Source of the DNA: an uncultured Collinsella sp.
GTDB taxonomy: Bacteria > Actinomycetota > Coriobacteriia > Coriobacteriales > Coriobacteriaceae
Reading direction: 5' to 3'
Assembly: GCA_900752215.1 (NCBI GenBank)
Contig: CAADUO010000016.1
Coordinates: forward strand, 1 to 5,560
DNA: 5,560 bases
Each line of letters starts with the position of its first letter. Within the stretch, counting starts at the first letter, position 1. This document shows, one piece after another, positions 1-5,463 of the stretch. A model generated the notes under the pieces. It saw only the letters and a list, made by a program, of their open reading frames with translations, did no database searches and was not told the origin of the DNA. The position numbers and the translations under genes were made by a program.

Positions 1-25
1 TCTGGCACTTCAACAACATTGTCGC

Positions 26-55
26 AGCCCCGACCCGCGGTCACGAGCGGGGGCT
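26..55. repeat. GC-rich hairpin near window start
   Basis: AGCC (26-29) pairs with GGCT (52-55), and CCCGC (34-38) pairs with GCGGG (47-51). This gives a 9-bp stem with a 4-nt bulge on the left and an 8-nt loop. No T-run follows, so it is not a typical intrinsic terminator. It may belong to the 3' end of a gene outside the window. Confidence 0.35.
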
Positions 56-163
56 CCTGTCGTTTCCGTGCCCTCGGATTGGGTCATAGTGTCTGACTTA
101 TGCTCCACCTGCGACGTTTCCATTATTGATAGAAAGGCCAGGTTTTTTTGAACCAAAAAGGGG

Positions 164-232
164 AAGTTGCGGTGGAATAGTTCCTGTTTGGCCGTCTTGA
201 GGGGTTAAACGGGAACTATTTCACCGCAACTT
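164..232 (+). repeat. Long near-perfect inverted repeat (26-bp stem, 17-nt loop)
   Basis: Arms 164-189 and 207-232 pair over all 26 positions. Twenty-four are Watson-Crick, and the other two (175 with 221, 185 with 211) are G-U wobbles when read as + strand RNA. On the - strand the same positions would be A-C mismatches, so any RNA structure is more likely made from the + strand. The element lies upstream of the DUF1846 promoter and so outside that transcript's leader. No T-tract follows the right arm and no flanking direct duplication is visible. It could be a 3'-UTR hairpin of an upstream gene, an interspersed palindromic repeat or a small mobile-element relic. Confidence 0.8.
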
Positions 233-294
233 ATCGATGGCGTGTTTGGTTGGTGCCAGTTGATTGCTTGGGCGTTGGGGAGGGTCTGCTCCGT

Positions 295-300
295 TATAAT
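295..300 (+). promoter_or_regulatory. Promoter -10 box for the DUF1846 gene
   Basis: A perfect TATAAT sits 40 bases before the ATG at 340, which would put the transcription start near 306-308 and leave a short leader of about 33 nt. No good -35 hexamer is found at 16-18 bp spacing (GCGTTG at 272-277 is the 17-bp candidate). The promoter may therefore be activator-dependent or rely mainly on its -10. Confidence 0.6.
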
Positions 301-328
301 CGCCTAGAACATTAATTGGAAACGGGAC

Positions 329-333
329 GGGAG
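329..333 (+). promoter_or_regulatory. Ribosome binding site GGGAG deciding the ATG at 340
   Basis: GGGAG lies 6 nt upstream of the ATG at 340. The frame is open further upstream to a TTG at 316, but that codon has no comparable site before it and would add eight residues not expected in this family, so 340 is preferred. Confidence 0.7.
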
Positions 334-339
334 CCATAC

Positions 340-1821
340 ATGCGCCAGGGTTTCGACAACGCGAAGTATATCGAGCTGCAGGCTGCTCACATTAAGGAGC
401 GCATCTCACAGTTTGGTGGCAAGCTCTATTTGGAGTTTGGCGGCAAGCTGTTCGATGACTATCATGCGAGCCGCGTGCTGCCGGGTTTTGAACCGGACAG
501 CAAGTTCCGCATGCTCAAGAGCATCGCCGACGATGTCGAGGTTATCATCGCGATCAACGCGAACCACATCGAGAAAAACAAGGCTCGTGGTGACCTTGGC
601 ATTACCTATGACGAGGATGTGTTGCGCCTGGTTGACCTGTTCCGCGGCAACGGCTTTGCCGTCGCGGCTGTGGTCATCACTCAGTACGCCGGCCAGCCTG
701 CTGCTGATGTGTTCCGCAACCGCCTGAACGCGCTCGGTATTCCCGCCAAGCTGCACTATCCCATCGAGGGGTATCCGCACGATGTCGATCTGATCGTGTC
801 CGACGATGGCTACGGCAAGAACGAGTTTGTCGAGACCACGCGTCCGCTCGTTGTCGTGACGGCACCCGGCCCCGGCTCGGGCAAGCTTGCCACTTGCCTC
901 TCGCAGCTGTATCACGAGCATAAGCACGGTACCGCTGCCGGCTATGCCAAGTTTGAGACCTTCCCGGTCTGGAATCTTCCTCTGACGCATCCGGTCAATA
1001 TCGCCTACGAGGCCGCCACGGCAGACCTCGATGACGCCAACATCATCGATTCGTTCCACCTTGAGGCCTACAACAAGACCACGGTCAACTATAACCGTGA
1101 CGTCGAGGCCTTCCCGGTAGTCCGTGCCCTGATGGAAAAGATCCTGGGCAAGAGCCCCTACCAGAGCCCTACGGACATGGGCGTCAATATGGTCGGCTTT
1201 GCCATCACCGATGACGATGCCTGCCGCGACGCTTCCAAGATGGAGATCGTCCGCCGTTACTTTACCGCGGTCGAAAATGTGCGCCGTACCGGCGTGGGCG
1301 ATGAGCAAGTCGACCGTCTCAAGATTATTATGAAGAAAGCCGGCATCGATAAGAACTACTCACCGGCGCGCTCGGCGGCCCTCACTAGGGAGCAGCTGAC
1401 GGGTGGTCCCGTGGGTGCCATGGTCATGCCCGATGGCTCCGTGGTGACCGGTAAGACCTCCACGCGCCTGGGCGCCGCAAGTTCGCTTATTATGAACGCC
1501 CTCAAGCATGTCTCGGGCGTCGACCTTGAGCTCGAGGTCATTAGCGATGAGGCGATCGAGCCCATCAGCAAGCTCAAGACGCATTTCCTGGGAAGCAAAA
1601 ACCCGCGCCTCCACACCGACGAGACGCTTATGGCGCTGTCGATCACCTCGGCCACGAGTGAGACGGCCGCTCGCGTCCTTTCGGGCCTGGAGCAGCTGCG
1701 CGGTTGCGATGCCTTCTTTAGCGTGATCATCTCGCCGACGGACGAGACGGTACTGCGCAAACTGGGTATCAACGTGTGCTGCGAGCCCAAGTTCGAGCGC
1801 CGCGGTTTCTTCCATCGCTAA
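340..1821 (+). CDS. DUF1846 / UPF0371 family conserved protein, 493 aa
   Basis: I recognise this as a full-length member of the DUF1846 (UPF0371) family, whose usual length is about 490-500 residues; this one has 493. Family hallmarks are intact: ISQFGGKLYLEFGGKL (22-37), VLPGFEPD (47-53 area), INANHIE and KARGDLGI (72-88), VVITQYAGQPAADVFRN (111-127), TAPGPGSGKLAT (174-185), KFETFPVWNLPL (204-215), KSPYQSPTDMGVNMVGFAIT (271-290) and LGSKNPRLH (417-425). GPGSGK resembles a phosphate-binding loop but lacks the Ser/Thr that follows Lys in a true Walker A motif, so nucleotide binding is only a possibility. The biochemical function is, to my knowledge, undefined. No signal peptide or membrane segment is visible, so it is probably cytoplasmic. 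It is a single-gene unit between its own promoter and terminator. Family assignment is very likely; function is unknown. Confidence 0.95.
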   Translation: MRQGFDNAKYIELQAAHIKERISQFGGKLYLEFGGKLFDDYHASRVLPGFEPDSKFRMLKSIADDVEVIIAINANHIEKNKARGDLGITYDEDVLRLVDLFRGNGFAVAAVVITQYAGQPAADVFRNRLNALGIPAKLHYPIEGYPHDVDLIVSDDGYGKNEFVETTRPLVVVTAPGPGSGKLATCLSQLYHEHKHGTAAGYAKFETFPVWNLPLTHPVNIAYEAATADLDDANIIDSFHLEAYNKTTVNYNRDVEAFPVVRALMEKILGKSPYQSPTDMGVNMVGFAITDDDACRDASKMEIVRRYFTAVENVRRTGVGDEQVDRLKIIMKKAGIDKNYSPARSAALTREQLTGGPVGAMVMPDGSVVTGKTSTRLGAASSLIMNALKHVSGVDLELEVISDEAIEPISKLKTHFLGSKNPRLHTDETLMALSITSATSETAARVLSGLEQLRGCDAFFSVIISPTDETVLRKLGINVCCEPKFERRGFFHR

Positions 1822-1855
1822 GTTTGAAGCACCGCGGTAATTGCATTGCATTTTG

Positions 1856-1888
1856 GCCGTATCGGGTTAGCGCCCGGTACGGCTTTTT
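1856..1888 (+). terminator. Intrinsic terminator after the DUF1846 gene
   Basis: An 11-bp stem (1856-1866 with 1873-1883) contains one U-G wobble (1862 with 1877) and a 6-nt loop, followed directly by TTTTT (1884-1888). It starts 34 nt after the stop codon. This separates the DUF1846 gene from the winged-helix gene. Confidence 0.9.
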
Positions 1889-1954
1889 GATCAATAAAGC
1901 GCCTATTTCGGCGAAAAATAGCCGTTTACCTGCCTAGAAACAATTCGAGCGGTA

Positions 1955-1960
1955 TACAAT
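1955..1960 (+). promoter_or_regulatory. Probable -10 box for the winged-helix gene
   Basis: TACAAT (within TATACAAT, 1953-1960) is the best -10 candidate between the terminator and the gene. No good -35 is found at normal spacing. The box sits inside a weak dyad with arms CGGT (1950-1953) and ACCG (1962-1965), and a palindrome TTTCG-G-CGAAA lies upstream at 1906-1916. Either could be an operator for the encoded DNA-binding protein, but this is inference. The predicted start near 1967 gives a leader of about 110 nt. Confidence 0.4.
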
Positions 1961-2065
1961 AACCGTAACTGTTTCATCCTTAGCGGGATGCCGCATGATG
2001 GATATTACCTGCCATCGTGAGGTGTGTCGGTCGCGCACGGCGCGTTAGATGCTCGTGCTCGGTTT

Positions 2066-2072
2066 GAGGAGG
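2066..2072 (+). promoter_or_regulatory. Strong ribosome binding site GAGGAGG deciding the ATG at 2078
   Basis: GAGGAGG with a 5-nt spacer to the ATG at 2078 is the best Shine-Dalgarno sequence in the window. It argues for this start rather than the in-frame GTG at 2024. Confidence 0.8.
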
Positions 2073-2077
2073 CTGCT

Positions 2078-2416
2078 ATGGCGGGCAAGGGTCGTGCGAG
2101 TGTCAACGATATGAAGCGTGTCGAGGTGCTGGTGTTGATGGAGATCGACCAGCAAACCGAAGACAATGGCGGGCCGTATGGTTTCTCGCGCAAAACGCTT
2201 GCCGAGCGCGTGGGGGTTTCGCCGTATCGTGCCCGCGCCGCAATCGATCGCTTGGATTCCGAAGGCATGATTGATGTCGTCTCGCGTTATAGCGACGACG
2301 GCGGTCAGCTTGCAAATGGCATTTGCCTCACCGAACATGGCAAGTGGTATCTTGAGGGCGTCCGTACCGGCATGCTCGTTCAAGAAATGCTTGAGGACGA
2401 GGCTGCTGATCGATAG
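2078..2416 (+). CDS. Small winged helix-turn-helix DNA-binding protein, 112 aa
   Basis: The predicted protein is a single compact winged-helix domain with short tails. A first helix covers about residues 9-26 (DMKRVEVLVLMEIDQQ). The helix-turn-helix covers about 36-62, with FSRKTLAERVGVS as the first part and PYRARAAIDRLDSEGMI as the recognition helix and turn. A wing follows at about 66-84, then LTEHGKWYLEGV (84-95), as in MarR-like and related winged-helix regulators, and an acidic tail (EMLEDEAADR). No ligand-binding domain is fused, so any signal must act through the DNA-binding domain or a partner. It is most likely a cytoplasmic transcription regulator that dimerises. It stands alone between its own promoter and terminator, so its targets cannot be read from neighbours. 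The frame stays open upstream to a GTG at 2024 (130 residues), but 2078 has the far better ribosome site. The specific family is not recognised. Confidence 0.85.
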   Translation: MAGKGRASVNDMKRVEVLVLMEIDQQTEDNGGPYGFSRKTLAERVGVSPYRARAAIDRLDSEGMIDVVSRYSDDGGQLANGICLTEHGKWYLEGVRTGMLVQEMLEDEAADR

Positions 2417-2440
2417 CAGCATGTAACCCTTGCCATAGCG

Positions 2441-2473
2441 ACGCCGCCTGGGAAACCGGGCGGCGTTTTGTTT
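2441..2473 (+). terminator. Intrinsic terminator after the winged-helix gene
   Basis: An 11-bp stem (2441-2451 with 2456-2466) contains one U-G wobble (2449 with 2458) and closes on a GAAA tetraloop (2452-2455), a stable GNRA loop. It is followed by a T-rich tail (TTTTGTTT, 2466-2473). A smaller dyad, GCTGCT/AGCAGC (2402-2407 with 2415-2420), spans the stop codon just upstream. Confidence 0.9.
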
Positions 2474-2533
2474 CAAGATTGAGAAATGCAATCGCACGCG
2501 AGAAAAATTGCGAACGGTTCGCGGTGCGAGTAT

Positions 2534-2539
2534 TACAAT
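2534..2539 (+). promoter_or_regulatory. Probable pyrG promoter -10 box
   Basis: TACAAT (2534-2539) lies 55 nt before the pyrG ATG, and TTGCGA (2508-2513) is a possible -35 at a long 20-bp spacing. A perfect dyad GCGAAC-G-GTTCGC (2510-2522) overlaps the -35 candidate and extends into the spacer, so it could be an operator. The start would fall near 2545-2547. Confidence 0.45.
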
Positions 2540-2544
2540 GAAGA

Positions 2545-2576
2545 CCCGTAAGATGTGGATAAACAACTTCTACGGG
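2545..2576 (+). promoter_or_regulatory. Inverted repeat in the pyrG leader
   Basis: CCCGTA (2545-2550) pairs perfectly with TACGGG (2571-2576) across a 20-nt loop, between the predicted start of transcription and the pyrG ribosome site (AGGT, 2583-2586). No T-tract follows, so it is not a terminator. The B. subtilis type of pyrG control (a GGGC start plus an attenuator) is not visible here. Confidence 0.35.
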
Positions 2577-2594
2577 AAGCGCAGGTAACTCAAT

Positions 2595-4256
2595 ATGACC
2601 AAGCATGTGTTCGTAACCGGTGGCGTGGTTTCGTCCCTGGGCAAGGGTATCACCGCGGCCTCGCTGGGCCGTCTGCTCAAGTCGCGTGGCTACAAAGTAA
2701 CGATGCAGAAGGCCGACCCGTATCTGAACGTCGACCCCGGTACCATGAGCCCGTTCCAGCATGGTGAGGTCTTCGTTACCGAGGACGGTTACGAGTCCGA
2801 CCTGGACCTGGGTCATTACGAGCGCTTTATTGATGAGAACCTGACCCGCGATTCCAACTTTACGACCGGTGCCATCTACAAAAGCCTAATCGCCCGCGAG
2901 CGTCGCGGCGACTTTTTGGGCGGTACCGTGCAGGTGATTCCTCACGTCACCAATGCCATTAAGGACAAGTTCCGCCGCATCGAGGAGCAGACCGGCTCCG
3001 ATGTAGTCATCACCGAGCTGGGCGGCACGATCGGCGACATCGAGTCCCAACCGTTTGTCGAGGCCATCCGTCAGTACCGCAAGGAGGCCGGCCCCGAGAA
3101 CGTCTGCTACATCCACGTGTCGCTCGTTCCCTATATCGCCGCCGCCCATGAGGTCAAGACCAAGCCCACGCAGCATTCCGTCAAGGAGCTCCGCAGCTTT
3201 GGCATCCAGCCCGATATCATCGTGCTGCGCTCCGACCACCATATCGATGACGCTATCCGCGGAAAGATCGCAAGCTTCTGCGACGTCGACACCGATTGCG
3301 TCTTTACCAACGAGGACTGCGCGAGCATTTACGATGTTCCGCAGCTGCTTGCCGAGCAGGACTTTGACCTGCGCATTTGCGAGCGCCTGGGTCTGGATCC
3401 GCGTGAGCGCGACATGAGCGAGTGGAACGAGTTCCTGCGCAAACAGAATCACGCCAATCATCACGCCGACAAGGTGAAGATCGCCGTCGTGGGTAAGTAC
3501 ACGCAGCTGCCCGATGCGTACCTGTCGGTTATCGAGGCCCTGCACCATGCGGGCGTCTTCTACGATCGCCATGTGGACGTCCAGCTGGTCGACGGCGAGA
3601 GCCTCGACGAGCAGAATGTCTCTGAGGTTCTGGGCGACGCCTCGGGCATCCTGGTCCCCGGCGGCTTTGGCAAGCGCGCCCTGGAGGGCAAAATTCTCGC
3701 GGCCGAGTTTGCCCGTGAGCACAAGATTCCGTATCTGGGCATTTGCCTGGGTATGCAGGTCGCCGTGTGCGAGTTCGCCCGCAATGTCGTTGGCCTTGCC
3801 GGCGCCAGCTCCTCCGAGTTTGATCCGGACGGTCCGTATAGCGTCATCGATCTGATGAGCTCGCAGGAGGACGTGACCGAGAAGGGCGGCACCATGCGCC
3901 TGGGCGCCTATCCGTGCAAGCTCGCCGCCGATACCCTTGCTCGCGAGGCATATGGCGAGGAACTCGTCTACGAGCGTCACCGTCACCGCTTTGAGTTCAA
4001 CAACGCCTTCCGTGACCAGCTCGAGGACGCCGGTCTGGTTATCTCGGGTCTGTCGCCCGACGAGCGCCTGGTCGAGATGGTCGAGCTGCCGCGCGACGTG
4101 CATCCGTGGTATGTGGCAACCCAGGCTCACCCCGAGTTCAAGAGCCGCCCGACCAACCCGCAGCCGCTGTTCCGAGAGTTCGTGCGTGCCTCGATCGGTC
4201 AGCACGAGGGTGTCGATCGCCTGCAGGTGACGCCCAAGAACCTCGCTATGGACTAA
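2595..4256 (+). CDS. pyrG: CTP synthase (glutamine hydrolysing), 553 aa
   Basis: PyrG makes CTP from UTP, ATP and glutamine, the last step of de novo pyrimidine nucleotide synthesis, as a cytoplasmic tetramer. The N-terminal synthase domain (about 1-270) has the nucleotide loop GGVVSSLGKG (9-18), DPYLNVDPGTMSP (41-53), the acidic metal ligands in DLDLGHYERF (D71) and ELGGTIGDIES (E141), and the UTP/CTP-site segment KTKPTQHSVKEL (188-199). The C-terminal class I glutamine amidotransferase domain (about 293-535) has the oxyanion GGFG (356-359), the nucleophile Cys384 in GICLGMQ, ERHRHRFE (460-467) and the His512/Glu514 pair in AHPEF, so the triad is complete. Length is slightly above the usual 535-550 because of a short C-terminal tail after 535. 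The ATG has only a modest ribosome site (AGGT, 8-nt spacer). xerD follows after 2 nt. Confidence 0.98.
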   Translation: MTKHVFVTGGVVSSLGKGITAASLGRLLKSRGYKVTMQKADPYLNVDPGTMSPFQHGEVFVTEDGYESDLDLGHYERFIDENLTRDSNFTTGAIYKSLIARERRGDFLGGTVQVIPHVTNAIKDKFRRIEEQTGSDVVITELGGTIGDIESQPFVEAIRQYRKEAGPENVCYIHVSLVPYIAAAHEVKTKPTQHSVKELRSFGIQPDIIVLRSDHHIDDAIRGKIASFCDVDTDCVFTNEDCASIYDVPQLLAEQDFDLRICERLGLDPRERDMSEWNEFLRKQNHANHHADKVKIAVVGKYTQLPDAYLSVIEALHHAGVFYDRHVDVQLVDGESLDEQNVSEVLGDASGILVPGGFGKRALEGKILAAEFAREHKIPYLGICLGMQVAVCEFARNVVGLAGASSSEFDPDGPYSVIDLMSSQEDVTEKGGTMRLGAYPCKLAADTLAREAYGEELVYERHRHRFEFNNAFRDQLEDAGLVISGLSPDERLVEMVELPRDVHPWYVATQAHPEFKSRPTNPQPLFREFVRASIGQHEGVDRLQVTPKNLAMD

Positions 4257-4258
4257 GG

Positions 4259-5200
4259 GTGCCGGCGAATAAGGAACATACCGAAGCTACTCCCTCGTCG
4301 CTCGCCGTGGCGGCGGGGGAGTATCTCGATTACCTCGCGGTCGAGCGGGGCTTGGCGCGCAACACGATTGCGGCCTATCGTCGTGACCTGACGACGTACT
4401 GCGCCTATCTGGAGCGGGCTGACATTGCGTCTTTTGAAGAGGTGACCCGTCAGGTTGTGGAGGGCTTTGTTGCCGATCGCCGCGACGGAGGCTATTCCGA
4501 CGCCTCGGTGGAGCGCGCGCTTGCTGCCGTGAAGGGCCTGCATGCCTTTTTGGTGCGCGATGGGGCCGTGGCCCAAAACCCGACGGCGGCGTTGCGCCTG
4601 CCTAAAAAGGCTGAGCGTTTGCCGGAGTATCTATCGGTGGAGGATGTCTCGGCGCTGCTCGATCAAGACTTCCCCGAGGGCGAGATGGGACTGCGCGACC
4701 ATGCCATCTTGGAAGTGCTCTACGGATGCGGTTTGCGTGTGAGTGAGCTGGTTGGGCTCGATGTGGGCGATATCCATATCGACGATGGCTTTGTACTCGT
4801 TCGCGGTAAGGGCTCAAAGGAACGCCTGTCCCCACTGGTGGGAAGCGCGGCGCGAGCTCTGACGCTCTATGTAACTGAGGGACGTTCTCGCTTGGTGGCC
4901 CATGCCCGCGGAACCGAGACCTCGGCGGTCTTTTTAAATAAGAACGGACGTCGCCTGTCGCGCCAGGCCGTGCATGCGATATGCGAGCGATATGGGCGTC
5001 AGGTGGGGCTGGTGGGGCTCCATCCCCATACACTGCGCCACTCCTTTGCCACCCACATGCTCGCGGGCGGTGCCGACCTGCGTGTGCTGCAGGAGATTTT
5101 GGGCCATGCCGATATTTCGACCACGCAGGTCTACACGCATGTCGACCGAACGCAACTGACCGAGGTCTATCTGGCGGCGCATCCGCTGGCACATCGCTAG
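4259..5200 (+). CDS. xerD: Site-specific tyrosine recombinase, XerD type, 313 aa
   Basis: Xer recombinases resolve chromosome dimers at dif near the terminus, usually as XerC/XerD pairs activated by FtsK. The N-terminal SAM-like core-binding domain is at about 14-105 (YLAVERGLARNTIAAYRRDL, 24-43) and the catalytic domain at about 122-305. All six active-site residues are present: Arg160 (GLRVSEL), Lys184 (RGKGSKER), His257 and Arg260 (HPHTLRHSFATHML), His283 (LGHADIST) and the nucleophile Tyr292 (TQVYTHV). Spacing matches E. coli XerD (R148, K172, H244, R247, H270, Y279), and the C-terminal HPLA resembles XerD's HPRA. I chose GTG at 4259, 2 nt after the pyrG stop, because it gives a normal length. 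It lacks a good ribosome site, which suggests translational coupling. A longer in-frame start at 4106 would lie deep inside pyrG and is unlikely. XerC or another Xer-type integrase cannot be fully excluded. Confidence 0.93.
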   Translation: MPANKEHTEATPSSLAVAAGEYLDYLAVERGLARNTIAAYRRDLTTYCAYLERADIASFEEVTRQVVEGFVADRRDGGYSDASVERALAAVKGLHAFLVRDGAVAQNPTAALRLPKKAERLPEYLSVEDVSALLDQDFPEGEMGLRDHAILEVLYGCGLRVSELVGLDVGDIHIDDGFVLVRGKGSKERLSPLVGSAARALTLYVTEGRSRLVAHARGTETSAVFLNKNGRRLSRQAVHAICERYGRQVGLVGLHPHTLRHSFATHMLAGGADLRVLQEILGHADISTTQVYTHVDRTQLTEVYLAAHPLAHR

Positions 5201-5216
5201 CACCTCGCTGACCTGC

Positions 5217-5230
5217 ATATTTATAAATAT
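5217..5230. repeat. Perfect 14-bp AT-only palindrome
   Basis: ATATTTATAAATAT reads the same on both strands. It stands out as an all-A/T island in GC-rich DNA, 17 nt after the xerD stop and directly before the long hairpin. It could be a protein-binding site, part of a recombination site or simply a flexible spacer. Confidence 0.7.
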
Positions 5231-5231
5231 T

Positions 5232-5303
5232 AAATGGGACGGGCCCCAGATTGCCGAGACGCATTTTTGCGCGCATGGGCAATCTGGGGCCCGTCCCATT
5301 TTT
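5232..5303 (+). terminator. Perfect 24-bp hairpin with T-tail, likely xerD terminator
   Basis: Arms 5232-5255 and 5278-5301 are exact reverse complements over 24 bp, mostly G/C. The 22-nt loop holds a smaller hairpin, CGCA (5260-5263) with TGCG (5268-5271), closing on TTTT. The right arm runs into TTTTT (5299-5303). Position and T-tail fit an intrinsic terminator for pyrG-xerD. The stem is far longer than the 11-bp stems of the other two terminators in this window, so it may instead be an interspersed palindromic element serving as one. Confidence 0.75.
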
Positions 5304-5353
5304 CGCCAGGCACCGACGCGGTGGTGGGCCGTGTGTACCGTGGGTGGGGGAGT

Positions 5354-5401
5354 TTGAGGGCGATGTGAACGGCGTGTAAAGGGACGTAAAAATCGCCTCA
5401 A
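5354..5401 (+). repeat. Inverted repeat TTGAGGGCGAT / ATCGCCTCAA
   Basis: Bases 5354-5364 pair with 5392-5401 over 10 bp with a single bulged G, across a 27-nt loop. The right arm is shared with the dyad at 5396-5421, so both cannot form at once in one RNA. Confidence 0.5.
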
Positions 5402-5421
5402 GGTCAACTTGAAGGTTGAGG
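5396..5421. repeat. Nested dyad CCTCAA / TTGAGG
   Basis: Outer arms CCTCAA (5396-5401) and TTGAGG (5416-5421) enclose inner arms TCAA (5404-5407) and TTGA (5409-5412) around one central C. It may be an operator, since it resembles the dyads bound by MerR-type regulators, or an RNA hairpin competing with the 5354-5401 pairing. Confidence 0.5.
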
Positions 5422-5440
5422 TTCGCGGGCGTGGTTCTAC

Positions 5441-5456
5441 AGGTGGCATCCCACCT
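5441..5456 (+). repeat. Small hairpin AGGTGG-CATC-CCACCT
   Basis: A 6-bp perfect stem with a 4-nt loop, followed only by TT. The T-run is too short for a confident terminator call, but it forms the third hairpin of a possible leader RNA starting near 5354. Confidence 0.4.
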
Positions 5457-5463
5457 TTGCTGC

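Larger units (their letters stand above)
1..294. other. Upstream intergenic region, no supportable gene
   Basis: No open frame here has a ribosome binding site or recognisable protein. One frame is open from base 3 to a TAG at 87-89 (28 codons) and could be the tail of a gene starting outside the window, but its residues suggest no family. The stretch holds a GC-rich hairpin (26-55), a T7 tract (143-149) preceded by a loose ACCTG/CAGGT pairing (107-111 with 139-143), and the long inverted repeat at 164-232. The T7 tract could mark the end of an upstream transcript, but the stem before it has large internal loops, so I do not call it a terminator. Confidence 0.5.

Noticed and set aside
141..154. 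GGTT-TTTTTG-AACC as a small hairpin or terminator
   Set aside because: A 4-bp A/T-rich stem is too weak, and the T-run lies in its loop rather than after it.
171..181. GGTGGAATAGT shared with 5522-5532
   Set aside because: An 11-base match is expected a few times by chance between positions of a window this size, and the surrounding sequence does not match.
406..1308. Long open frame on the - strand (300 codons) opposite the DUF1846 gene
   Set aside because: It is antisense to a clearly recognised family protein; open antisense frames are common in GC-rich DNA, and the translation matches no family I know.
2024..2077. Upstream GTG start for the winged-helix protein
   Set aside because: The ATG at 2078 has a much stronger ribosome site (GAGGAGG, 5-nt spacer), and the extra 18 residues do not look like part of the domain.
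2510..2522. SOS box at the pyrG promoter
   Set aside because: The half-sites CGAAC and GTTCG are present but separated by 1 base rather than the 4 required by the LexA consensus.
2886..4205. Very long open frame on the - strand (439 codons) opposite pyrG
   Set aside because: It mirrors the codon pattern of pyrG, has low-complexity composition and no recognisable domain. PyrG itself has all its catalytic motifs.
4106..4258. Upstream in-frame extension of xerD from an ATG inside pyrG
   Set aside because: It would overlap pyrG by about 150 bases and add about 50 residues absent from XerD proteins; the GTG at 4259 gives the normal length.
5235..5369. 44-codon + strand frame starting within the long hairpin
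   Set aside because: It has no ribosome site, its start is buried in a 24-bp stem, and the protein is unrecognisable.
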